Source of the DNA: Catellatospora vulcania
Lineage (GTDB): Bacteria; Actinomycetota; Actinomycetes; Mycobacteriales; Micromonosporaceae
Direction of reading: 5' to 3'
NCBI RefSeq assembly: GCF_009720385.1
Contig: NZ_ML769302.1
Span: forward strand, 592,937-656,936
DNA length: 64,000 nucleotides
Position numbers and translations under genes: made by a program. Every line of letters begins with the position of its first letter. The first letter of the stretch is position 1. Below the pieces are notes generated by a model. It saw only the letters and a list, made by a program, of their open reading frames with translations. It ran no database searches and was not told the DNA's origin. Positions 8,991 through 16,608 of this stretch are shown one piece after another.

Positions 8991-9668
8991 ATGACCGACC
9001 CGTGGGCACAGACGGCGCCGTTGACGCCGCAGCGACCACGTGGGTTCAGCCCCGGCACCATCGCGATCCTGGCGACGGCGACCGTGCTGCTGGCCGTCGC
9101 GGGGCTCGCGATCGGATGGTTCGTCGCCGGCGACGGCGACCCGAACGCCCAGGTCACCCCCACCCCGAGTGTGGTGGCATCGGCGGAGGCCAGCCCTTCC
9201 CCGAGCGAGCTGCCCTCGCCCACCCCGACGGTCGAGCCGAGCACCTCGGCGGCTCCCGAGGGCACGCGTATGCCGAACGTGCTAGGCCAGGAGTTCCAGG
9301 GCACCCGCCGCCACCTCATCACGGAACTGAAGGTGACCGTCAACGTCGTCTTCGACCAGGAGGGCGAGCCCGGAACCATCGTCAAGACCGAGCCCGCCGC
9401 GGACGCCCCGGTGCGCCCGGGTACGAGCATCAAGATCTTCGTCGCCGGCTCGACCGTCGACGTGGACGTGCCGACGCTGGTGGGCACGTCCTGCGAGGAG
9501 GCCAAGAAGGCCGTGGTCGCGGCAGGCCTGCGGGTCGGGCCGTATCCGGCCGAGAAGGTCGGCACGGTCACCGCGGCCAGCGCCGAGGCCGGCACGAAGC
9601 TCAAGTGGAACACGGAGGTCTCGCTCACCTGCGAGACGGCCGCACCACCGTCCCCGGCCGCGGGCTGA
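8991..9668 (+). CDS. Membrane-anchored PASTA-domain protein
   Basis: A 225-residue protein: short cytosolic N-terminus, one transmembrane segment at about 22-45 (AILATATVLLAVAGLAIGWF), a Ser/Pro/Thr linker to about 88, and two PASTA-type repeats (MPNVLGQEFQGTRRHL ... VPTLVGTSCEEAKKAVV) on the outside. PASTA domains bind muropeptides or lipid II and usually belong to PknB kinases or PBPs; here there is no catalytic domain. Strong RBS AAAGAGGAG before ATG 8991. A second PASTA membrane gene follows after 78 bp. It may act as a wall-fragment sensor or a scaffold for wall enzymes (inference). Confidence 0.87.
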   Translation: MTDPWAQTAPLTPQRPRGFSPGTIAILATATVLLAVAGLAIGWFVAGDGDPNAQVTPTPSVVASAEASPSPSELPSPTPTVEPSTSAAPEGTRMPNVLGQEFQGTRRHLITELKVTVNVVFDQEGEPGTIVKTEPAADAPVRPGTSIKIFVAGSTVDVDVPTLVGTSCEEAKKAVVAAGLRVGPYPAEKVGTVTAASAEAGTKLKWNTEVSLTCETAAPPSPAAG

Positions 9669-9746
9669 TGACGGTGCCTGGCCTGCTCCGGTGCGCCACG
9701 CACCCGGTAAGGCGTAACCGACCCGTCGACGTGGTAGGACCTCAGC

Positions 9747-10649
9747 ATGTCCGATGAGCAGCGGCACGACGACAGCGATCCGGCAGCGAGCGGGAGCGAC
9801 CCCTGGTCGCCCCCACCCGATGAGACCGCCCCGATGCCTGCTCACCGAGCGGACGAGCGGCCCGCGCCCGGCGACGAGCCGACGACGGTGCTGCCGGCCG
9901 GCGGGCAGGGCGACGAGGCGACGACCGTGCTGCCCGCGGGCGGGGGGCGCGGTGACGACGCGACGACCGTGCTGCCCGCGGGCGGGCCTGCCGCGACGCC
10001 GACGGGTAACGAGCCGACCTCGGTGATCCCGCCGGTCGGCGGCCGCTCCGTGCCGCCGGACGAGCGCACCTCGGTCATGCCGGCTCAGGACGTCTGGACC
10101 GGCCGCGCGGGTGTGCCCGAGCGGGAGCCCCGGCCGATGCGGGACGCCACCCCGCCGCCGGGCGTCGAGTACGGCGAGGGCGAGCGCACCTGGCGGGCAC
10201 CTCTGATCATCATCGGCATCGCGCTGCTGCTGCTGGCGCTGTTCGGGGTGGGTGCCTGGTTCGCGCTGCGCGGCAGCGGACCGACGCCGGCCCCGAGCAG
10301 CTCACCGAGCCCTGCGCTGACCTCGGCCGCGCCCAGCAGCGCCGCGCCGAGCCCGTCGGCGTCGCCGTCACCGCAGGCGTCGGCGGTCCCGGTGCCGGCC
10401 GACCTGGTGGGCCTGTCGCAGCAGGAGGCCATCGACGCGCTGAACGCGGTGGGCCTGAACCCGCGGATCACCGAGCGCGTCACCGACGAGGCCGACCCGG
10501 GCACCGTGGTGGACGTGGAACCGGAACCCGGCACGCTGCTGGAACCCGGATCGACGGTGACCATCGTGGTGGCCTCGGCGCCGCCGGCCAGCCCGTCCCC
10601 CGAGGCGAGCCCCAGCCCGGAGGAGAGCCCGAGCCCGGACGGCGACTGA
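9747..10649 (+). CDS. PASTA membrane protein with repeated TTVLP cytosolic motifs
   Basis: A 300-residue single-pass protein. The cytosolic N-terminus (1-150) carries five related motifs: DEPTTVLPAGG (43-53), DEATTVLPAGG (56-66), DDATTVLPAGG (70-80), NEPTSVIPP (88-96) and DERTSVMP (105-112). The transmembrane segment is at 152-173, then a Ser/Pro linker, one PASTA domain at about 217-276 (VPADLVGLSQQEAIDALNAV) and a Pro/Ser tail. The acidic-x-Thr-Thr motif resembles the GarA ETT phospho-acceptor of PknB/PknG (known), so it may be a kinase substrate or FHA ligand (inference). Start chosen at the ATG opening the acidic N-terminus. A terminator follows. Confidence 0.88.
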   Translation: MSDEQRHDDSDPAASGSDPWSPPPDETAPMPAHRADERPAPGDEPTTVLPAGGQGDEATTVLPAGGGRGDDATTVLPAGGPAATPTGNEPTSVIPPVGGRSVPPDERTSVMPAQDVWTGRAGVPEREPRPMRDATPPPGVEYGEGERTWRAPLIIIGIALLLLALFGVGAWFALRGSGPTPAPSSSPSPALTSAAPSSAAPSPSASPSPQASAVPVPADLVGLSQQEAIDALNAVGLNPRITERVTDEADPGTVVDVEPEPGTLLEPGSTVTIVVASAPPASPSPEASPSPEESPSPDGD

Positions 10650-10663
10650 CCGTCCTGCACGTG

Positions 10664-10705
10664 AACAGCGCCCATGCCGTCATACGGCATGGGCGCGTTC
10701 TGTTT
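10664..10705. terminator. Intrinsic-type terminator between convergent genes
   Basis: GCGCCCATGCCGT (10668-10680), a 3-base loop, then the exact inverse at 10684-10696 followed by GTTCTGTTT. It begins 15 bases after the stop of the PASTA gene and also faces the end of the small exported-protein gene on the other strand. Confidence 0.85.
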
Positions 10706-10719
10706 CGGGAGAGCGGTCG

Positions 10720-11043
10720 TCACCACTGGCGGCGCCGGTGGGTGACGATGACGATCCCGCCCAGCGCGAGACCGATGCCGATCATCCCGGTGGAGATGAG
10801 TGAGTGTGCCATCAGCTCAGACGGCACCGAATGGGCACTGACTGCGGCGGGCGCCGGTGCCTGCCGGGCGATGGATGCGTCCGCTACCGTTGCGGACCGC
10901 ACCTCGGTCGTTCCGGCCGTGGCCGGCACCGGCGTGAAGAACGCCGCTGCCAGCGCCGCACCGCACAGTGCGGCCAGCCGGTGGGACCGATGTGGAATGG
11001 TCGCCCTGGGCTCACGTCCAGAAGCGATCGTTCTGATGTCCAT
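10720..11043 (-). CDS. Small exported membrane-anchored protein
   Basis: A 107-residue protein. A basic N-region is followed by LAALCGAALAAAFFTPVPAT and a likely signal-peptidase site at ATAG near residue 45. A short Ala/Ser/Val-rich exposed segment leads to a C-terminal membrane helix (GMIGIGLALGGIVIVTH) and the basic end RRRQW. This is the layout of a type I single-pass protein; there is no LPXTG motif before the helix, so it is not an evident sortase substrate. Start at ATG 11043 with GGGGGAC upstream; a longer ATG at 11145 would bury the signal sequence. No family was recognised. Confidence 0.65.
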   Translation of the reverse strand: MDIRTIASGREPRATIPHRSHRLAALCGAALAAAFFTPVPATAGTTEVRSATVADASIARQAPAPAAVSAHSVPSELMAHSLISTGMIGIGLALGGIVIVTHRRRQW

Positions 11044-11215
11044 GGCGCCGTCCCCCGGGTGAGCGGGTGCCGTGCCACGCGGAGGCAGACGATAGAGACT
11101 CGTCGCGGCCGCCTGCGGACCGCATTCGGCCGGGCGAGTCGCCACCGTCGTTCAACTAGGGTTCTTCGAGCGTAGATCCGGTGTGGGCCGACCGGAGGCG
11201 GATCGCGAGAAATTC

Positions 11216-11533
11216 TCAGCGTGCGCCGGCGGTCGCGGGGCGCAGGTGCGGGGTGCGGCTCAGCGAAGGACGCTGGCCGGCCCGTGCGGGCGACGTGCGG
11301 GCGCGGGCCGCGGCGCTGTTGTCGGGCACGATACGCAGGCCGGCGCGCTGTACGAAGATCGAGCGCCGTTCCACCGCGTCACCGGCAGCGTTGAGCTGGT
11401 AACCGTCGAGCCAGACCCAGCCCTCGTACGTCGGCCAGTCGTGCACGCGGATCACCCGGAACATCATCGGGCGGAGGAACTGGACGCTGGCTTCGCGAGT
11501 GACGTGGAGGATGTCGCCGGCTTGGGGAGTCAC
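11216..11533 (-). CDS. Hypothetical protein next to the Scr1/DUF397 pair
   Basis: A 105-residue hydrophilic protein. The first 70 residues look like a compact beta-rich domain (GDILHVTREASVQFLRPMM, VIRVHDWPTYEGWVWLDGYQ), the rest is a basic Arg/Ala/Pro tail. The start is taken as GTG 11533, which has AGGAGAAAAG directly upstream; an ATG at 11635 would add about 34 residues without an RBS. It is divergent from the XRE regulator and lies in the same lower-GC patch, so it may be part of that accessory unit. No function can be assigned. Confidence 0.6.
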   Translation of the reverse strand: MTPQAGDILHVTREASVQFLRPMMFRVIRVHDWPTYEGWVWLDGYQLNAAGDAVERRSIFVQRAGLRIVPDNSAAARARTSPARAGQRPSLSRTPHLRPATAGAR

Positions 11534-11915
11534 CTTTTCTCCTGCTCTCTCGTACCGGTGCGATATGGACAACACGTATTCGGGAGTCGCTCGTTGAACG
11601 CTAGAGGTGAAGCTCCGCCCACCGTGCGTGATCATGAAAACGGAAGATCAGCACAGCGAGGGCCATAACAGACACTGTGCCGGAAGACTTTGCTGAATGC
11701 AAGTTGCAAAGTGCGTATGCGCTCTGGTGTCCTTCGTCCGGTATATGACAAGCTGGTGTCGGTCAGCCCAGTGATGTCGTGTCGCACCCTCTGTGCGTTC
11801 GGCCGGTTGAAGATTCGCCGATCGTCGGAGCAGACTCGCAACACGACATATGCAATTCCACCGGGCGGGGGCACCGACTTCGTGCCTCCGCCGACGTGCG
11901 TCGCGGAGGTGCGCC
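11534..11915. promoter_or_regulatory. 382-bp divergent intergenic region before the Scr1 regulator
   Basis: No credible gene is seen here. The region is clearly more AT-rich than its surroundings (for example GGTATATGACAAGC near 11752 and ACGACATATGCAATTCC near 11846) and must hold the promoters of the two divergent genes. The RBS GGAGG at 11905-11909 belongs to the GTG start at 11916. No clear operator palindrome was found. Confidence 0.45.
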
Positions 11916-12800
11916 GTGACAACCCGACAGAGCCCGACCGTGCGCCGAAGAAGACTCGGCGCCGAACTGCGCAAGCGGCGCGAACATGCCGGCATCACGC
12001 TGGAGTTCGTGGCCGAGAGGATGGAGTGCTCACAGTCCAAGATCTCGCGGATCGAGACCGGGCACAGCTCGGTGACCAGTCGCGACGTCCGCGACATGCT
12101 GACCATCTACGGCACGCCGACCGACGAGGTCGACGTGCTCGTGGAGATCGCCAAGGAGGCACGGCAGAAGGGCTGGTGGCATCCGTACAGCAGCGTGCTC
12201 GTGGGCGCTTATGTCGGACTGGAGGCCGCGGCCAGCTCCATCCGCGCGTACGAACAGCAGGTTGTCCCCGGCCTGCTGCAATCAGCTGAGTATGCCGAGG
12301 CGATGATTCGCGGCGCCTGGCCGGACTGGGACGAAGAAGCGATCATGAATCGTGTCCGTGTCCGGATGGGCCGTCAATCGTTGCTCACGCGACAAGACGA
12401 TGCGATCAGGTTTCAGGTGGTGCTCGATGAGTCGGTGTTGAGCCGGCCCGTGGGCGGCGACAAGGTTATGCGAGACCAGCTTCGACTACTGGCCGAAGCA
12501 ACCTCGTGGCCTAACGTGACCTTGCAGGTGTTGCCGTTCGAGGCAGGTCCACACGCCGGTATGGACGGTACTTTCGCCATTCTGGAGTTTCCCGAACAGG
12601 GTGACTCAGATGTCGTTTACGCGGAGAATGCGACCGGGGGACTCTTCCTGGAGAAAAACGACGAGCTGGGGAAGTACACCAAGATCTTCGAGAACATCCG
12701 GAGGGCTGCGTTGAGCCCCGAGGAGTCCGCCGAGCTGATCGCACAACTGGCGGAGGAGCCACTATGGAAATCGAGACCAAGGGGTTTCGAGTCGATCTGA
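11916..12800 (+). CDS. Scr1-family XRE helix-turn-helix regulator
   Basis: A 294-residue protein of the actinobacterial Scr1/WhiJ-type group: an N-terminal XRE HTH at about 13-70 (ELRKRREHAGITLEFVAERM, CSQSKISRIETGHSSV), then the family's alpha/beta DUF5753-like C-terminal domain (RAYEQQVVPGLLQSAEYAEA, LRLLAEATSWPNVTLQVLPF, ENIRRAALSPEESAELI). GTG 11916 has GGAGG seven bases upstream. Its last 37 bases overlap the DUF397 gene, the classic arrangement in which the HTH protein and the small DUF397 protein act as a regulator/partner pair (known from Streptomyces whiJ and abaA loci). The target process here is unknown; such pairs often affect development or antibiotic production. Confidence 0.95.
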   Translation: MTTRQSPTVRRRRLGAELRKRREHAGITLEFVAERMECSQSKISRIETGHSSVTSRDVRDMLTIYGTPTDEVDVLVEIAKEARQKGWWHPYSSVLVGAYVGLEAAASSIRAYEQQVVPGLLQSAEYAEAMIRGAWPDWDEEAIMNRVRVRMGRQSLLTRQDDAIRFQVVLDESVLSRPVGGDKVMRDQLRLLAEATSWPNVTLQVLPFEAGPHAGMDGTFAILEFPEQGDSDVVYAENATGGLFLEKNDELGKYTKIFENIRRAALSPEESAELIAQLAEEPLWKSRPRGFESI

Positions 12801-12988
12801 GCGAAGCACGTTGGTACAAGAGCACACGGAGTGGACCGAACTGCGACAACTGTGTTGAAGTCGCATTCGTGGGTGGTGCGATCGCGCTGCGCGACTCCAA
12901 GAACCCCACCGGTCCGGCACTGATCTTCACGCCGGACGAGTGGGACGCTTTTGTGGAGGGTGCCAAAGACGGGGAGTTCGATCTCTAG
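12764..12988 (+). CDS. DUF397 small protein, partner of the Scr1 regulator
   Basis: A 74-residue protein with the DUF397 signature: WYKSTRSGPNCDNCVEVAF, IALRDSKNPTGPALIFTPDEW and AFVEGAKDGEFDL. DUF397 proteins are encoded next to XRE regulators and modulate them, in a toxin-antitoxin-like pairing. The ATG at 12764 lies inside the upstream gene (37-base overlap, different frame), implying translational coupling and fixed stoichiometry. A hairpin terminator follows about 45 bases after the stop. Confidence 0.96.
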   Translation: MEIETKGFRVDLSEARWYKSTRSGPNCDNCVEVAFVGGAIALRDSKNPTGPALIFTPDEWDAFVEGAKDGEFDL

Positions 12989-13032
12989 GTCGGACCCGCG
13001 CCCGGGGCCGACAACTCTGGATCATGCTTGCG

Positions 13033-13079
13033 AAGGACCCCCTTTCGCGCCACCCTCAAAGGCGCCGAAGGGGGTCCTT
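13033..13079 (+). terminator. Hairpin terminator after the XRE/DUF397 operon
   Basis: AAGGACCCCCTTTCG (13033-13047) pairs with CGAAGGGGGTCCTT (13066-13079) with one bulged T; GCGCC/GGCGC extends the stem inward. It also faces the convergent gene ending at 13095. Confidence 0.85.
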
Positions 13080-13094
13080 TGCCGTGCCGGCCCG

Positions 13095-13868
13095 TTAGAG
13101 CAAAACCCTGTGCAGGTTGGCCCGCCGCCGCTCGATCATGGTCTCGCGGGCCTGCTGCAGCCACTCCCGGCGGGTACCCGGCTCCGGTGGGTAGTCCAGC
13201 CCGAACTTGAACCAGGCGGGCGGCTGCGTCATCCGGGCGTACCGGTCGATCAGGTCGTCGAGCACCCGGGTCAGCTCCACCCGCGCGTTGCGCCCGGCCT
13301 CCAGCGTGGCGCGATGCATCGTGAGGTAGTCCGCCCGCCGGTTGGAGACCGCACGCAGCCGCCCGCGGATCTCCTCGATCCGCCCCCGCTGGATCGCGGT
13401 CAGCACGGCGGCGGACCGGTCCTCGCGCAGATGCCGGGCGAGCGCGGCCCGATGGCGTGGCCGCAGCCAGGACGACGGCTGGGCCAGCGCGGCGATGGTC
13501 GCATGGATGCGCGCCTGCACCTTCTGCTCGGCCTCGTAGGCCTCCAGGCAGCGCTGCTCGGCGAGCGCGACCTGGCGCGGGTCCGGTCCGGGCGGCGCCG
13601 CCTCGGCCACCCGCTCGGCCTCCTCGACCAGCCGCCACAGCCAGCGTTCCTCGTCGCCGATCTCGTCCAGCGGATCGAGCGGGGCGACGTCGTCGTAGGG
13701 CTCCCGGGCGGCCGGGACCAGCGCCTGGTAGTGGGCTCGCGTGGAGCCGGCGTCCTCCTGGCCGCAGTGCGGGCACGGCAATTGCCGTACCAGCCGGCTG
13801 ATCTCGCCGATGAGCTGCGCCGGCGTGACCTGGGACGGCAATGGTGTGGACGCCGGTTCAGCAGCCAT
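13095..13868 (-). CDS. Orphan cytoplasmic protein with a CPHC knuckle
   Basis: A 257-residue, mostly alpha-helical, charged protein without signal or membrane segments. Near residue 35, LPCPHCGQ is a zinc-knuckle half-site; a TTG start 27 bases upstream would add CFTCG, which could complete a four-Cys zinc site, but ATG 13868 has the better RBS (GGGGGAA). The middle (about 90-210) looks like coiled helices rich in Arg and Ala; the C-terminus is PPAWFKFGLDYPPEPG followed by REWLQQARETMIERRRANLH. Divergent from the small gene at 14035 with 166 bp between. Not recognised. Confidence 0.7.
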   Translation of the reverse strand: MAAEPASTPLPSQVTPAQLIGEISRLVRQLPCPHCGQEDAGSTRAHYQALVPAAREPYDDVAPLDPLDEIGDEERWLWRLVEEAERVAEAAPPGPDPRQVALAEQRCLEAYEAEQKVQARIHATIAALAQPSSWLRPRHRAALARHLREDRSAAVLTAIQRGRIEEIRGRLRAVSNRRADYLTMHRATLEAGRNARVELTRVLDDLIDRYARMTQPPAWFKFGLDYPPEPGTRREWLQQARETMIERRRANLHRVLL

Positions 13869-14034
13869 GGTGGTTCCCCCGCACGTGAAGCACAACTGGT
13901 TAGCTTGCGCTTAGTCACGCAAGCAACACGTGCAGTGACGATCGCGGGTAGACCGTCGCCTGCATTCCGTTGCGGTCGTTGTATCAGACGGCGCCCCACC
14001 ACACCGCGAAACTCGCCGACCGGGTAGGACGAAG

Positions 14035-14373
14035 ATGACGATGCCTGAACACGTGCCCAGCCAGAACGCCAGCCCCGCCCCGCGCGAGCGCAGCCTGCGC
14101 GACTCCGAACGGGCCCAGCTGCCCGGCGACACCCTGCTGGAGCCGGGCCCCGGGCCGCTGCAGGCGCTCGGCCTGGACCGGTTCGGCGACCAGTCGTTCA
14201 CCCCGTCGAGCTGGCTGGACATGCCCGCCGAGTCGACGCTGGTAGACCACCCGCTGCTACGCGGCCTGCTCCTGGAGCTCCCGCCCCGCAACACCCCGCC
14301 CACCGAGGAATGGTTCGACCGCTGGTTCGACGCCACCCGCTCAGTCCTGGGCCTCATCTACCTCCGCAAATAA
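14035..14373 (+). CDS. Small hypothetical protein
   Basis: A 112-residue hydrophilic, Pro/Leu-rich protein (LPGDTLLEPGPGPLQALGLD, LLLELPPRNTPPTEEWFD, WFDATRSVLGLIYLRK). Two in-frame ATGs (14035 and 14041) follow TAGGACGAAG. No signal peptide, membrane helix or known motif. It ends 48 bases before palindrome copy 2 and is convergent with the glycosyltransferase gene. Confidence 0.55.
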   Translation: MTMPEHVPSQNASPAPRERSLRDSERAQLPGDTLLEPGPGPLQALGLDRFGDQSFTPSSWLDMPAESTLVDHPLLRGLLLELPPRNTPPTEEWFDRWFDATRSVLGLIYLRK

Positions 14374-14420
14374 CCCCACCCACCGACCTGCCATCCGCCG
14401 ACCCGCCCTCACTCCGGGTC

Positions 14421-14481
14421 GCAACTCTTAAAAGGTCGCGGCATCCGACTCCCCTGGAAGCCGCGACTTTTTAAGAGTTGC
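14421..14481. repeat. Dispersed palindrome, copy 2 (convergent junction)
   Basis: The left arm at 14421-14442 begins GCAACTCTTAAAAGGTCGCG; the right arm at 14460-14481 begins GCCGCGACTTTTTAAGAGTT. The stem has mismatches only at the AAAAGG/TTTTT step. Both neighbouring genes end toward it. Confidence 0.9.
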
Positions 14482-14524
14482 GGCCAGGGGCGGGGCAGGG
14501 CCGGTGGTGGCAGGCCCGGGGCGG

Positions 14525-15343
14525 TCAGACCGCGAAGGTGGCGGGGGAGTCCGTGGCCGGGGTCACCGGGGTGGCGCGCCACAGGCGGGTCTTCTGGGCG
14601 CCGAGGCGGGCCAGGTACTTCGGGTTGAGGATCAGGTAGCGGCGCCACAGGCGCTTGGGCTCCAGGCCCAGCCGCCACAGCCACTCCAGGGCGTGCCGCT
14701 GCATCCACGCGGGCGGCTTGCGCAGCCCGCCGGCGTGGTAGTCGAACGCCGCCCCGACCGCCAGCAGCGGCATCTCCAGGTGCGGGCGCATCGCGTAGGC
14801 GAACTTCTCCTGTCGCGGGCAGCCGAGGCCGACCAGCACGATACGCGCGCCCGAATCGGTGATCCGGGCGGCGATCTGCTCGGCCTCGCCGGGCTGTACG
14901 CCGCGGAACTTCGACGGCTCGCTACCGGCGATCTTCAGCGCCGGGTACTTCGCGATCAGCGCCGGGATGAGCAGGTCCAGCACGGGCTGGGTGGAGCCGT
15001 AGAGATATACCGGCAGGCCCTGCTCGGCGGCGCGGCCGAGCACCCGCAGGGTGAGCTCCGGGCCGTAGACCCGGTCGCGCAGGCCCGCGCCGTGCAGCAG
15101 GTTCAGCGCCCAGCGCACCGGCTGGCCGTCCGGGGTGATCAGGTCGAAGCTGTTGAGCTGCGCGCCGAGCGTGCCGTCGGCGACGCCCTCCATCACCCCG
15201 TGCACCGCGAGCGCGGTGACCGCGTACGGCCGCCCCTCCGCCGCGGCGCGGATGATCCGCTCGGTGGCGTCGGCGTAGTCGGTGGCGTCGACGAGGACGC
15301 CGAGCACGTTGCGCTTGCTGCCGCTGTTCAGCGTCGTCGTCAT
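14525..15343 (-). CDS. WecG/TagA/CpsF-family glycosyltransferase
   Basis: A 272-residue GT26 enzyme. Family marks are VLGVLVDATDYADATERI, VTALAVHGVMEG (the conserved T..N..H region), LITPDGQPVRWALNLLHG, PVYLYGSTQPVLD and IVLVGLGCPRQEKFA. GT26 enzymes transfer N-acetylmannosaminyl-type residues to lipid-linked intermediates of teichoic acids or exopolysaccharides, working at the inner membrane face. ATG 15343 has AAGGAA upstream. It follows the epimerase gene by 29 bp on the same strand, so the two probably form one operon for synthesis and transfer of a surface sugar; no polymerase or flippase is in view. Confidence 0.92.
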   Translation of the reverse strand: MTTTLNSGSKRNVLGVLVDATDYADATERIIRAAAEGRPYAVTALAVHGVMEGVADGTLGAQLNSFDLITPDGQPVRWALNLLHGAGLRDRVYGPELTLRVLGRAAEQGLPVYLYGSTQPVLDLLIPALIAKYPALKIAGSEPSKFRGVQPGEAEQIAARITDSGARIVLVGLGCPRQEKFAYAMRPHLEMPLLAVGAAFDYHAGGLRKPPAWMQRHALEWLWRLGLEPKRLWRRYLILNPKYLARLGAQKTRLWRATPVTPATDSPATFAV

Positions 15344-15372
15344 CCGGGTTCCTTGTTCGCGCAGGTGGGGGC

Positions 15373-16437
15373 CTACATCCACTTGTCGGCGTTGGCCTCG
15401 TAGATCTCGTTGAGGATAGCGGGCACGTTGTAGGTCATCTGCCAGTCCGGGTAGTGCGCCTGGAACTTGGCCATGTCGCTCACGTACCACTGGTGGTCGC
15501 CCATGCGGGCCTGCTCCACGTAGTTGACCTTCGCTTCCTTGCCGGCGATCTTCTCGGCGATGGCGAAGGCCTCGAGGTGCGAGGTGTTGGAGAAGCGGCC
15601 GCCGCCCAGGTTGTAGACCTCGCCGGAGCGCGGGCTGCGGAAGAACGCCTCGAACGCGGTGAGCACGTCGTGCGAGTGGATGGCGTCGCGGACCATCTTG
15701 CCCTTGTAGCCGAACAGGTTGTAGGTCCGGCCCTCCATCACGCAGCGCATCAGGTACGCCAGGAAGCCGTGCAGCTCGGCGGCGGAGTGGGCCGGGCCGG
15801 TCAGCGTGCCGCCGCGGAAGGAGGCCGTCTTCATGCCGAAGTAGCGGCCGTACTCCTGCACCGCCACGTCCGCGGCGACCTTCGAGACGCCGAAGATCGA
15901 GTGCATGCTGTTGTCGATCGTCATGTCTTCGGTGATGCCGTTGGCGAACTGGTGGTTCGCGTCGATCTCGTACCGGGTCTCCTGCTCGACCAGCGGCAGG
16001 CGGTTCGGGGTGTCGCCGTACACCTTGTTCGTCGAGCAGAAGATGAACGCCGCGTCGGGGCTGTGCTGGCGGGTGTACTCCAGCACGTTCAGGGTGCCGA
16101 CGGCGTTGACGTCGAAGTCGGTGAACGGCTCCTTGGCCGCCCAGTCGTGGCTGGGCTGGGCCGCGGTGTGGATCACCAGGGAGATGTCCCTGCCGTACCG
16201 CTCGAAGATCTTCTTGAGCACGTCACGGTCGCGGATGTCGACGTCGTAGTGCGTGTACGAGTCGCCGAGCTTGCTGGTGAGGTTCACCAGGCTCCAGGCG
16301 GTGGACCCGTCCTCGCCGAAGAAGTACTTGCGCATGTCGTTGTCGAGCCCGACGACGTGCATACCCAGGCCGGCGAAGTGGCGGGCTGCCTCGGAACCGA
16401 TCAGACCGGCCGAACCGGTCACCAACGCAACGCTCAC
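15373..16437 (-). CDS. NAD-dependent nucleotide-sugar epimerase/dehydratase
   Basis: A 354-residue extended SDR enzyme. The Rossmann start [20 protein letters not shown] gives GxxGxx[12 protein letters not shown] binds the ribose; the active-site region reads [20 protein letters not shown], so the usual YxxxK is FGVSK, a Tyr-to-Phe change. [20 protein letters not shown] resembles CDP-paratose/tyvelose 2-epimerases, where chemistry goes through a different route. GTG 16437 follows AGGGAG. Likely role: supplying a modified nucleotide sugar to the adjacent GT26 enzyme. The exact sugar is unknown. Confidence 0.88.
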   Translation of the reverse strand: MSVALVTGSAGLIGSEAARHFAGLGMHVVGLDNDMRKYFFGEDGSTAWSLVNLTSKLGDSYTHYDVDIRDRDVLKKIFERYGRDISLVIHTAAQPSHDWAAKEPFTDFDVNAVGTLNVLEYTRQHSPDAAFIFCSTNKVYGDTPNRLPLVEQETRYEIDANHQFANGITEDMTIDNSMHSIFGVSKVAADVAVQEYGRYFGMKTASFRGGTLTGPAHSAAELHGFLAYLMRCVMEGRTYNLFGYKGKMVRDAIHSHDVLTAFEAFFRSPRSGEVYNLGGGRFSNTSHLEAFAIAEKIAGKEAKVNYVEQARMGDHQWYVSDMAKFQAHYPDWQMTYNVPAILNEIYEANADKWM

Positions 16438-16608
16438 CAGACACTCCCTGTAACCAATCGACGAACGCGACCAGCGGAGAGCTTACCTGGCCCACTACGC
16501 CCCGTGCCTACCCGTCAGCCGGGGTCCGGATCACTCCGCCGACGGGGCGGTGCCGACGTCCTCTGGGGCGTGACGCCCGGGGGAGGAGTCGACACCGCCC
16601 GCCCGCCG

